Part shown: piece by piece, positions 1-6,733 of the stretch | How positions within the stretch are numbered: the first letter of the stretch is position 1 | Layout of the letters: each line of letters begins with the position of its first letter | NCBI GenBank assembly: GCA_035479015.1 | Contig: DATIJC010000033.1 | Span: 1 to 26,869 of the forward strand | Source of the DNA: DATIJC01 sp035479015 | GTDB taxonomy: Bacteria; Patescibacteriota; Microgenomatia; UBA1400; UBA12028 | Length of the DNA stretch: 26,869 nt | Direction of reading: 5' to 3' | Notes under the pieces: generated by a model | What the model was told of the DNA's origin: nothing | Seen by the model: only the letters and a program-made list of their open reading frames with translations | Databases searched by the model: none | Translations under genes and position numbers: made by a program

Positions 1-1
1 C

Positions 2-658
2 GCCGGACCCAAGGTGCTGGAGCATATTGTGGATGCGGTGCTTGAGCTCTCGGGTGAACGGACGGGACAATATCGCTTGCTTCGGGCAATCAAAAATCGC
101 TTCGGGCCGACAGACGAAGTAGGTGTGTTTGAGGTAGTGGAGGCAGGAATGGCCGAGGTAAAGAATCCATCGGCCGCATTCTTGGAAAACAGAGTAGAGG
201 GGAGTCCGGGTTCAGCAATTGCTTGTGTGATTGAGGGGACACGCCCACTTATGATCGAGGTCCAGGCACTCGTCATTCATTCGCCTATGCCTAATCCTCG
301 GCGTGTCGCGCGGGGTATCCCCGTATCAAAGATTCAAGTACTCGCCGCGGTACTGGAAAAGTTTTGTGGCCTTACGCTTTCTACCAGTGATATATATGTC
401 AACGTCGCGGGCGGATTTACCATCACTGAGACAGCAGCTGATCTGGGGTTAGCAATGGCGATTGCCTCCTCCTATATGTCCCGTCCAATCAAAAGCGGGA
501 CCGTATATGTCGGGGAGGTGGGTCTCCTGGGTGAGGTCCGCAAGGTCAAGCTCCTTGAGAAGCGGCTCAAAGAAGGTAAGCGCCTGGGGTTTACTAAGGT
601 GATCGCTCCGCCGGATATACATTCTATACAAGAAGTAATATCGGGGTTAAAACGCTAG
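2..658 (+). CDS. radA: DNA repair protein RadA (Sms), C-terminal part, 5' end outside window
   Basis: The reading frame is open from base 2, so the gene starts upstream of the window; the GTG at 14 is internal. The visible 218 residues match the C-terminal half of RadA/Sms: the family signature KNRFG lies in YRLLRAIKNRFGPTDEVGVF, followed by the Lon-protease-like domain with EGTRPLMIEVQALV, VNVAGGF and GEVGLLGEVR. RadA is a RecA-like ATPase that drives branch migration during recombination; its zinc finger and Walker motifs would lie upstream and are not visible. The Lon-like domain in RadA is structural and not a protease. The stop codon lies in the palindrome CGCTAGCG. Identification is firm; only completeness is unknown. 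Confidence 0.95.
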   Translation, partial: AGPKVLEHIVDAVLELSGERTGQYRLLRAIKNRFGPTDEVGVFEVVEAGMAEVKNPSAAFLENRVEGSPGSAIACVIEGTRPLMIEVQALVIHSPMPNPRRVARGIPVSKIQVLAAVLEKFCGLTLSTSDIYVNVAGGFTITETAADLGLAMAIASSYMSRPIKSGTVYVGEVGLLGEVRKVKLLEKRLKEGKRLGFTKVIAPPDIHSIQEVISGLKR

Positions 659-673
659 CGACTATTCTTTTCA

Positions 674-773
674 TACTCCACCCCTAACCCCTCCCCTACC
701 TTAGGGGAGGGGAATTATTTTATTTAGATAAATATAGTCTCCCCCTAGGGTAGGGGGAGATTTAGAGGGAGTA
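674..773. repeat. 100-bp composite element of two GC-rich hairpins with imperfect terminal inverted repeats
   Basis: Hairpin 1 is an 11-bp perfect stem (688-698 with 702-712, CCCCTCCCCTA/TAGGGGAGGGG). Hairpin 2 is a 10-bp stem (738-747 with 751-760, TCTCCCCCTA/TAGGGGGAGA). The outer ends begin TACTCC and end GGAGTA, and the two halves are imperfect inverted copies of each other. This arrangement resembles a small non-autonomous mobile repeat. It could also act as a terminator for radA, although there is no clean T-tract directly after either stem. No protein-coding potential is seen. Confidence 0.7.
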
Positions 774-882
774 CAAAAATGGGTAGAATTCACTGTGGAA
801 AACCTCCAAATTTACTTGAGATTTATGTTAAGAAAGTATTCTTATAGGGTATAGGAAAAAACGGGAAATTAAAACTATAGGA

Positions 883-910
883 TTGACAAGAAAACACGAA
901 GTGTTATAGA
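883..910 (+). promoter_or_regulatory. Sigma70-type promoter for the surface protein/sortase region
   Basis: A perfect -35 TTGACA (883-888) is followed by a 16-bp spacer and a -10 TATAGA (905-910). Transcription would start near 917, leaving about 205 nt of untranslated leader before the ATG at 1122. That leader is unusually long here, since most genes in the window have leaders below about 20 nt. Confidence 0.7.
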
Positions 911-916
911 ATGCCG

Positions 917-1121
917 CCACGCGCCTGAAAACCACCCTACGCATAAAGCTTCGGAGTGGCAAAGGGCAACAAAAAAGCATTACTACCGCTGGCTTTGGGA
1001 AGACACGAATAGCAATGCTTTTTGTAAATGAGAAACCAAAACTCCTAATAGGATCCGGAGGCTTGGCAACTCGTGTATCAAACTATCATTGTAGAGTAGC
1101 GATGTCAAGGATACCGGACTT
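917..1121 (+). promoter_or_regulatory. Long structured 5' leader with two related hairpin units (candidate cis-regulatory RNA)
   Basis: Unit A (926-962) and unit B (1029-1069) share the plan TGA-(G)AAACC, a hairpin, CGGAG, then TGGCAA. In A the stem pairs CCAC plus CC (932-937) with GG plus GTGG (953-959). In B, CCAA pairs with TTGG and CTCC with GGAG. Between them a 10-bp stem AAAAAGCATT (972-981)/AATGCTTTTT (1014-1023) ends in five T and could be a terminator or sequestering helix. Further short pairings are GTATC (1075-1079)/GATAC (1110-1114) and CATTG/CGATG. I do not recognise a known riboswitch class; the resemblance to c-di-GMP-I or SAM motifs is too weak to claim. No ORF of note lies here. 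Confidence 0.4.
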
Positions 1122-2483
1122 ATGAGCACACAAAAAAACTTCTTTTCCTTATTTCGGATTGTCTTGATCCTTGTTCTCATCATTGTCGCCGTCACCCTTA
1201 AGAATTCGATCCCCAAAACTCCCGAGACAGTCAAAGCTGTCGCTGGTCAATGTAATATCGTCTATGCCAACAATTGTTTCACTGTTACCGGTTGTGATGG
1301 CAGAGGAAACATTCAAGCCTTTACCGGTAGTTACTCAGCTGGCTGTCCTACTACTGCCAATCCGCAAACACCTTATGCCGTCCATGACGGAACATATTGT
1401 CCTAATCCAGGTGCTGGGCAGTGCCGCCAGGTGGATCACCAGTTTAGTAGTGATAATGGTGCTCCGGGTGGAGGGGTCTGTGCCTGTCGTCCACCCAATA
1501 CCCCCACTCCTACACCTACGCATACTCCTACACCAACTCCGACACACACCCCAACCCCTACACCAACGGTAACTCCAACGCCTACCCCAACTCCAACCCC
1601 GACACCTACAGCGACACCTACGCCGACTCCTACACCAAGTCCCACCCCTACACCCACAGTAACCCCCACACCCACGCCGACCGTGACTCCTACTCCAACA
1701 CCTACTCCCACGGTCACGCCCACACCAACGCCAACAGTCACTCCAACACCTACTCCGACTCCGACACCAAGTCCAACTCCCAGCCCAACACCGGGTATAT
1801 GTAACTCAGTCTGTTCGGACAACAGTAACTGTTCAAATGGGAACATCTGCTACAAAGCAGGTGTCAATGACACGGTCGGATACTGCCGTAACCCAGATAA
1901 CACGCAGAGTACAAGTTGCCAAGCATACTCGTGTAATCATGAGTGTTCTGATAGTAAAGACTGTACCGGCGGCATGACCTGTTACCAAGATGGTGACAAG
2001 AGCTACTGCCGCAACCCTGGCAAGCCAACAAGTACAACTTGTGACTCACGCGACTTCGGTGGATTCTTTATCCGCAAATATAATGACCGCAACGGTTCTG
2101 GATACCAGGACTCTGGCGAAGAAGGTCTCTCATGGAAATTCCAGTGGGACAGTAATGGTGACGGAAACTGGCATGACTATGACACATTTGCCGATCACTT
2201 AGGTGAAGGTGGAGTGGTCTATCTACCAGTAGACACACAAGTGCGCATCCGTGAGAAGTCAAAGGATGGCTGGACTGCCACTACGGTAACTGAAGTTATG
2301 ATCCACATCCGTGCTAATGATAACCAACTCATGGTCTTTGGTAACTGGCAGGGTAAACCCCAGGTATTGGGTATTACCACGCCTGTCAGTACGCCTAAAA
2401 CAGGTGCAGACCTGTGGATCGGCGCGCTTACCTCACTGTCAGCAGCCGGAATTGGATTCTATCTTAAAAAACGAAGTATCTAG
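1122..2483 (+). CDS. Secreted, sortase-anchored surface protein with Thr-Pro linker
   Basis: 453 aa. Residues 8-25 form a hydrophobic signal/anchor segment. Residues about 45-125 are a Cys-containing domain. Residues 126-223 are almost pure (Thr-Pro)n, a stiff extended linker. Two Cys-rich repeats follow (about 227-266 and 271-307; pattern CNxxCSDxxxC...CY...YCRNP), then a region about 312-413 with a Ca-binding-like DSNGDGNW stretch that resembles SdrD B-type/prealbumin-like domains. The C-terminus has TPKTG (424-428), a hydrophobic helix (about 430-447) and KKR, the layout of a sortase sorting signal with Thr in place of Leu. A sortase gene follows directly, which supports covalent anchoring. 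The ligand or role of the displayed domain is unknown. Expression is probably controlled through the long leader. The start is the first ATG after that leader; AAGG lies about 11 nt upstream. Confidence 0.85.
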   Translation: MSTQKNFFSLFRIVLILVLIIVAVTLKNSIPKTPETVKAVAGQCNIVYANNCFTVTGCDGRGNIQAFTGSYSAGCPTTANPQTPYAVHDGTYCPNPGAGQCRQVDHQFSSDNGAPGGGVCACRPPNTPTPTPTHTPTPTPTHTPTPTPTVTPTPTPTPTPTPTATPTPTPTPSPTPTPTVTPTPTPTVTPTPTPTPTVTPTPTPTVTPTPTPTPTPSPTPSPTPGICNSVCSDNSNCSNGNICYKAGVNDTVGYCRNPDNTQSTSCQAYSCNHECSDSKDCTGGMTCYQDGDKSYCRNPGKPTSTTCDSRDFGGFFIRKYNDRNGSGYQDSGEEGLSWKFQWDSNGDGNWHDYDTFADHLGEGGVVYLPVDTQVRIREKSKDGWTATTVTEVMIHIRANDNQLMVFGNWQGKPQVLGITTPVSTPKTGADLWIGALTSLSAAGIGFYLKKRSI

Positions 2484-2520
2484 TGACTAGTGTCTAGTCG
2501 CTGGATTGACATACTGCCCT

Positions 2521-3924
2521 ATGTCGATACCAAGCACAAAACTTCCACTCTCAGCAGTGATATTTGACCGTAGTCTTCACGGTGTATCCGACGTGCCCAT
2601 TTTTGCACAAGCACTGTTCCAAAAAGTTAATACCCCTCAATTCCTTTCTCCAAAGACAGCACAAATTTTGCATCGCAGCTCGCCTGAAAAGGCGGCTCCA
2701 ACTTTTTTCCAAGCACCGGTAGTAAGCGGGCAGGCCGAACCCGGGGCTTGGAAAAGTGCTGGTGTGAGTTGGGCAGAAGATCCGACAATCATCCGGCCGA
2801 CTGTATCGGCAGATGCGTTGCAGTCATATCTTCGTGATATTGCATTTAAGAAAGAAGAAAACAAAAGAGTAATTAGGGAGATATGGGAAATCGGGGTACA
2901 TACACTACGCCTAAACAGGACGCATAGTGCAGGGCTATTGGATGTAGTGATTCTGCCGGAAACTAAACTTTCGCCGCTGCAATATGCACTGGATCAACAG
3001 TATGCGGTACGACAATACGTGCGGGTACTGAGAAAACTTCTCAAAAAACTTTATCCCTCTCCTATGTTTGGAGAGCCTGCCTGGCCGGTAGGCAGGGGCA
3101 TCAAGCGAAGCGTGATGAGTGAGGTTGAGAAATTGATAGAAAAAATTTCTGGATTCAATTTTGAGTTATCTGTTGACTGGACTCCTGCCTTCGCAGGAGT
3201 GACAGACAAATTACAAAAAATAATAGAAAGCCTCGCTGAGTTCAGCACTACTCTTCCATCGTTCACCCGCATCGCAGCAAACACAATGATCGTACTATCG
3301 ATCGTCCTCATGTTAATGACCGTCGGTCCGATGGCAGTCTTGGAAGGAGATAGTTTGCGTCATCGTTTGATTAATTCACTGTCACCAAAAGCGGACGATG
3401 TAAGTATGCAGTCCGCAGCGCACACTACGCAGGCGCCAGTACCAACTCCCACTGAAGACCCCCGTGCAATTATCCCGGCTGAGAAACAATTCCAAATCCA
3501 AATTCCTAAAATCGGTGTGGACTCGCGCGTGATCGCTAACGTTGATCCATCAGACGAAACAGCCTATGCGGCTGCACTAAAGCAGGGTGTGGCTCATGCG
3601 ATGGGTACGGATCTCCCGGGAGTGGAAGATGCGCATACCAAAACTGTGTATATCTTTGGTCACTCTACCAATGCTCCATGGAATATTTCAAAATATAACG
3701 CGCTCTTTTACAACTTAAAAGATTTATCGGCAGGTGACTTTATCCGCGTGTGGTTCTGGGGGAAAGAGTATGACTACTCTGTCACTGATCGCAAAATCTT
3801 GGCTGCTGACGATGTCAGTTACTTGCAACCACAAACTGAAAAAGATCAATTGGTCTTACAAACCTGTTGGCCGCCCGGAACCAGTTTGAACCGTCTCATC
3901 GTCGTTGCCCAACCCGTCAAATAG
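2521..3924 (+). CDS. Sortase with unusually long N-terminal cytoplasmic region
   Basis: 467 aa from ATG 2521; TTG 2506 is an alternative start. The catalytic domain is at the C-terminus: His381 in FGHSTNAPW, Cys449 in LVLQTCWPPG, and Arg458 in SLNRLIVV, which together form the His-Cys-Arg triad of sortases. One membrane helix lies at about 251-275, so roughly 250 residues precede it; ordinary sortases have a far shorter N-terminus. That region contains two stretches encoded by palindromic genome repeats (about 186-193 and 219-230, the latter DWTPAFAGVTDK). The enzyme should cleave a sorting signal and transfer the substrate; the TPKTG protein upstream is the obvious substrate. No Shine-Dalgarno is visible, and the candidate starts lie in a promoter-like block (2503-2524). 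Subclass (D/E-like) is uncertain. Confidence 0.88.
   Translation: MSIPSTKLPLSAVIFDRSLHGVSDVPIFAQALFQKVNTPQFLSPKTAQILHRSSPEKAAPTFFQAPVVSGQAEPGAWKSAGVSWAEDPTIIRPTVSADALQSYLRDIAFKKEENKRVIREIWEIGVHTLRLNRTHSAGLLDVVILPETKLSPLQYALDQQYAVRQYVRVLRKLLKKLYPSPMFGEPAWPVGRGIKRSVMSEVEKLIEKISGFNFELSVDWTPAFAGVTDKLQKIIESLAEFSTTLPSFTRIAANTMIVLSIVLMLMTVGPMAVLEGDSLRHRLINSLSPKADDVSMQSAAHTTQAPVPTPTEDPRAIIPAEKQFQIQIPKIGVDSRVIANVDPSDETAYAAALKQGVAHAMGTDLPGVEDAHTKTVYIFGHSTNAPWNISKYNALFYNLKDLSAGDFIRVWFWGKEYDYSVTDRKILAADDVSYLQPQTEKDQLVLQTCWPPGTSLNRLIVVAQPVK
3076..3096. repeat. Palindromic repeat inside the sortase gene
   Basis: CCTGCCT (3076-3082) pairs with AGGCAGG (3090-3096) around the loop GGCCGGT. Similar CCTGCC/GGCAGG palindromes are common intergenic repeats in Patescibacteria (recalled, not searched). 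Here it is read in frame within the variable N-terminal region of the sortase. Confidence 0.55.
3174..3211. repeat. Half-copy of the 92-bp palindromic element inside the sortase gene
   Basis: The stretch is nearly identical to the right half of the element at 9559-9649 (TGACTGGA, TCCTGCCTTCGCAGGA, TGACAGACAAA), with two compensating changes that keep the hairpin ACTCCTGC/GCAGGAGT. It encodes DWTPAFAGVTDK without breaking the frame. The matching left half is not found upstream. Confidence 0.75.
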
Positions 3925-3944
3925 TTGTGATATATTCACTGCAT

Positions 3945-4565
3945 ATGGTTAAACCTCACAGTGAAAATTCATTTCCCTTAGCGACAACTAATGATTTGGC
4001 TCTGAGGTCAGCGAGACAGGAACAGATAGATCCTGAAAGCTCTCAATCTGATAAAGAAAGGGCTGCACAGATATTGCATGACAGTGAGGGAAAACGCAAA
4101 GAAATTCAAAATGTCAAATTGGAAGTAAGTAGACAACTTAATAAACTTTGGGATGTTTTGAGTAGATATCAAATACTTGAAAGAGGTCCTATTGATAAAT
4201 TTATACAATTTATTGCTACTGAACCCAAGGAAGGAAAAACCTCTGGGTCAGAAAACTCATTGTATCCTGCCGAAGAATTTCAAAAACTTTTGTGGGAATC
4301 AATTCTTTCGAAAGGTTTGGTTGTACAGACTGAAGGTGGCGATTGGTCAAGTTTCACAGTGAAACAAAATGAGAAAGGTGGGTATCGTGGGGAAGGTGCG
4401 GAATACGATATAAAAGCTGTGATTGGAAAATTTATCGATGTGGTAAATCAAGTAATTATTACTCGAGCTCGTGAGATCGATAAGGAAGATAAGGAAGCGA
4501 GATCGCAGAATCTTGAAATCGAAGAACGCAAAGTAGCTTGGCATCCTATGAATAAAACCAGGTAG
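3945..4565 (+). CDS. Hypothetical protein, 206 aa
   Basis: I do not recognise this protein. The ATG at 3945 is chosen because the longer frame from 3867 would overlap the sortase and because a -10-like TATATT lies about 16 nt upstream, suggesting its own promoter and a very short leader. The product is soluble, charged and mostly helical in appearance: a Lys/Glu-rich N-terminal half (about 40-75), a central part with FIQFIATEPKEGK and WSSFTVKQNEKGGYRGEGAEYD, and a charged C-terminus. There is no signal peptide or membrane segment. It sits 20 bp after the sortase and 32 bp before zwf, in the same direction, but neither neighbour points to a function. Confidence 0.65.
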   Translation: MVKPHSENSFPLATTNDLALRSARQEQIDPESSQSDKERAAQILHDSEGKRKEIQNVKLEVSRQLNKLWDVLSRYQILERGPIDKFIQFIATEPKEGKTSGSENSLYPAEEFQKLLWESILSKGLVVQTEGGDWSSFTVKQNEKGGYRGEGAEYDIKAVIGKFIDVVNQVIITRAREIDKEDKEARSQNLEIEERKVAWHPMNKTR

Positions 4566-4597
4566 GCATCAAGATTGGGTGCTATAGTATCTTTCAA

Positions 4598-6028
4598 ATG
4601 GACTCGTTTACTCTCATTCTTTTAGGCGCGACTGGTGATTTATCCCGCCGCAAAATCTGGCCGTCACTCTATGACTTATTTGCACACGGTGCATTTGAAG
4701 CATCGTTCTCCATTGTCGCGGTAGGCAGAACCTCACATGGTGATGCATCATTTAGAAAATATGTTGCAGAAGTGTTGGTAGAGAAGGACCAAAAACATTT
4801 GGATGAATTTGTAGAACATATCCACTATAGCGAAACGGATGCGACAAGCAGCGCGGGGGCTGCCAAACTTGACAAAGATTTACAGAAATTTGAAGCAGAG
4901 GGGATGAGTCCTAACCGCATTTTTCACTTAGCAATTTTACCGGAGCTGTATGGAAAAGTGTCCAAATTGCTCTTTGAAAATAATCTGCATAAAAGTAAAG
5001 GGTGGGTACGCTTGCTCATTGAGAAGCCTTTTGGCACGAGTCTTTCGTCCGCTAAGGAGTTGGACGTGATATTGAAAAAAGGTTTGGGCGAGGACCAGAT
5101 TTTCCGTACTGATCATTATCTAGCCAAAGAAACGGTGCAAAATATTTTGGCATTCCGTTTTGGCAACGGACTCTTGGAACCCATTTGGAATAGGGATTTT
5201 ATTGATCACATCGAAATACATCAGTTGGAAGAGATTGGTGTGGAGGGGCGGGGGAAATTTTACGATAACACCGGTACACTCCATGATGTGGTGCAGAATC
5301 ATTTGTTGCAGGTGTTGGCAGTGACGACTATGGACAGGCCGGACATGTTTACTGCCGGGCAGGTGCGGGAGAAGCGGGCCAAACTTTTACAGGGAATCAA
5401 AGTCTACACAAACCGTGAGGAAGTGGCGCAATATGTGGTCAGGGGACAGTATGAGGGTTACAAAGAGATTCAGCATGTGGATCCACACTCGACCACCGAG
5501 ACATTTGTGGCACTCAGGCTGGAGATTGAGCAGGAGCGCTGGCAGGGTGTGCCCATCTATATCCGCGCCGGCAAAAAATTGGGAGTAAAAACAAGCGAGG
5601 TATCGATTGTTTTCAAGCAGCCCAAAAGCTCACTGTTTCCATTGGATGAAGCATCCAAGTCATATCCAACTATTTTGACACTGCGTCTGTCACCCAATGA
5701 AGGGATTGCCTGGCAGATGGCTGTCAAAAAACCAGGCATGAATATGTCTCTGGAACCGCTTACACTCGCGGCGCAATTTAGCCAATTAAAGAGTGGTCTC
5801 ATGGAGCCTTATGAGAAGATCCTCCTGGACGCGTACAAGGGCGACCAGACGCTGTTTGCCTCAAGCCATGAGGTAGAGGCGCAGTGGCGCTTTGTCGATC
5901 CCATCAGCCTTGCCTGGCAAGATCCCGAGTTTGCTCCAAACCCGTATCCGCCGGGGTCAAATGGACCTGCCGATAGCGATGCGCTTCTCGAGAGGGATGG
6001 GCGCAAATGGCACGAAGTAGCGCTATAG
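4598..6028 (+). CDS. zwf: Glucose-6-phosphate 1-dehydrogenase
   Basis: 476 aa, full length for the family. The N-terminal NAD(P)-binding motif GATGDLSRRK lies at about 10-19. The substrate-binding signature appears as RTDHYLAKE with His173 (usual form RIDHYLGKE). The segment DNTGTLHDVVQNHLLQ corresponds to the family's RDMxQNH region, and IYIRAGKKL matches the RxGKxL motif. It oxidises glucose-6-phosphate to 6-phosphogluconolactone, the NADPH-forming entry to the oxidative pentose phosphate route. No 6-phosphogluconolactonase or 6-phosphogluconate dehydrogenase gene is adjacent. A TATAGT box about 10 nt before the ATG suggests a near-leaderless transcript. Confidence 0.95.
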   Translation: MDSFTLILLGATGDLSRRKIWPSLYDLFAHGAFEASFSIVAVGRTSHGDASFRKYVAEVLVEKDQKHLDEFVEHIHYSETDATSSAGAAKLDKDLQKFEAEGMSPNRIFHLAILPELYGKVSKLLFENNLHKSKGWVRLLIEKPFGTSLSSAKELDVILKKGLGEDQIFRTDHYLAKETVQNILAFRFGNGLLEPIWNRDFIDHIEIHQLEEIGVEGRGKFYDNTGTLHDVVQNHLLQVLAVTTMDRPDMFTAGQVREKRAKLLQGIKVYTNREEVAQYVVRGQYEGYKEIQHVDPHSTTETFVALRLEIEQERWQGVPIYIRAGKKLGVKTSEVSIVFKQPKSSLFPLDEASKSYPTILTLRLSPNEGIAWQMAVKKPGMNMSLEPLTLAAQFSQLKSGLMEPYEKILLDAYKGDQTLFASSHEVEAQWRFVDPISLAWQDPEFAPNPYPPGSNGPADSDALLERDGRKWHEVAL

Positions 6029-6139
6029 GTGTATAATGTCCCTTAGTATTGTTAGTAGGTTTTCTACTTCTTGTGATATACGCTCCAAAAGCAATCCATG
6101 AGTGTGTGAGGCCGTTTTTGGAAAGTTGGTGAAACATTC

Positions 6140-6508
6140 ATGGATCAAAATCAAGCAAATCCTGCAAAGTTATTTGTAGGCAACCTTAGCTACAACGTCA
6201 CATCCGAACAACTCCGCGAGAAATTCGCAGAATTCGGTAACGTCGTCGACGCTATCGTTTTGACAGACAAGTTTTCTGGTCGCTCAAAGGGTTTCGGTTT
6301 CGTAACAATGGGAACAGCTGAAGAGGCGCAAGCCGCAGTAGCTGGACTCAACGAACAAGAACTCGATGGCCGCAAGATGCTCGTCAACGTTGCTCGTCCA
6401 AAGGCTCCTCGTGAGTTCGGTGGAGGAAGTAACGGAGGTGGAGGCTACAACCGAGGTGGTGGCCGAGGTGATTACAACCGTTCCGACAGGGGCGGCCGCG
6501 ATTACTAA
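6140..6508 (+). CDS. RRM-domain RNA-binding protein with Gly/Arg-rich tail
   Basis: 122 aa. One RNA recognition motif covers about 10-88, with RNP2 LFVGNLSY and RNP1 KGFGFVTM both intact including the aromatic RNA-stacking positions. The tail from about 95 is Gly/Arg/Asn/Tyr-rich (GGGGYNRGGGRGDYNR), an RGG-like disordered segment. This is the architecture of the cyanobacterial/CPR Rbp family of small single-RRM proteins, which bind RNA and are often cold-induced. The gene has a 111-nt leader in which TCCAAAA (6084-6090) can pair with TTTTGGA (6116-6122) just before the start; a TATAAT lies at 6032-6037. A strong terminator follows, so it is transcribed alone. Confidence 0.93.
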   Translation: MDQNQANPAKLFVGNLSYNVTSEQLREKFAEFGNVVDAIVLTDKFSGRSKGFGFVTMGTAEEAQAAVAGLNEQELDGRKMLVNVARPKAPREFGGGSNGGGGYNRGGGRGDYNRSDRGGRDY

Positions 6509-6532
6509 ACCTTTCGTCTAATCGAAAACAAC

Positions 6533-6562
6533 AAAGCCCCCAAGGAAACTTGGGGGCTTTTT
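6533..6562 (+). terminator. Rho-independent terminator after the RRM gene
   Basis: A perfect 12-bp stem AAAGCCCCCAAG/CTTGGGGGCTTT with a GAAA tetraloop (6545-6548) runs into TTTTT. It is the clearest intrinsic terminator in the window. Confidence 0.95.
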
Positions 6563-6604
6563 GGATGTGAACCTCACCCGTCAGGTCCCGAGTCTGCCGA
6601 GGGA

Positions 6605-6633
6605 TTGACAATTTGCCCTATGTTTGGGATACT
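6605..6633 (+). promoter_or_regulatory. Promoter of rho
   Basis: TTGACA (6605-6610), a 17-bp spacer and GATACT (6628-6633). Transcription from about 6640 gives a leader near 95 nt containing ACATT-TTGC-AATGT, a small hairpin, and the palindrome TTCTTGAAGAA. A leader of this length on rho could serve autoregulation, as known in other bacteria; nothing here proves it. Confidence 0.6.
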
Positions 6634-6733
6634 ATGTGTACACAAATGCTTCGTGTAGATAGATTTTCTTGAAGAAACATGACTTTTTCCCGCGCAACAT
6701 TTTGCAATGTAGTACTAGTTTAGGAGTTCTCCT

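Noticed and set aside
917..1121. Leader considered as a c-di-GMP-I or SAM riboswitch
   Set aside because: Short matches such as ACGC-AT-AAAGC and GGCAA exist, but the order and conserved cores of these classes are not present; kept only as an unassigned structured leader.
1501..1800. Tandem short DNA repeats considered as CRISPR or minisatellite
   Set aside because: They are codon-level (ACN CCN) repeats with varied third bases inside a single reading frame, that is, a protein linker; no spacers.
1436..1846. Minus-strand open frame coding a long Gly-Val repeat
   Set aside because: It is the complement of the Thr-Pro linker of the surface protein; the repeat keeps both strands open. No promoter or start signal.
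2480..2504. CTAGTGACTAGTGTCTAGTC repeats between the surface protein and sortase
   Set aside because: Short and imperfect; could be a small hairpin or repeat remnant, but there is too little to call a feature.
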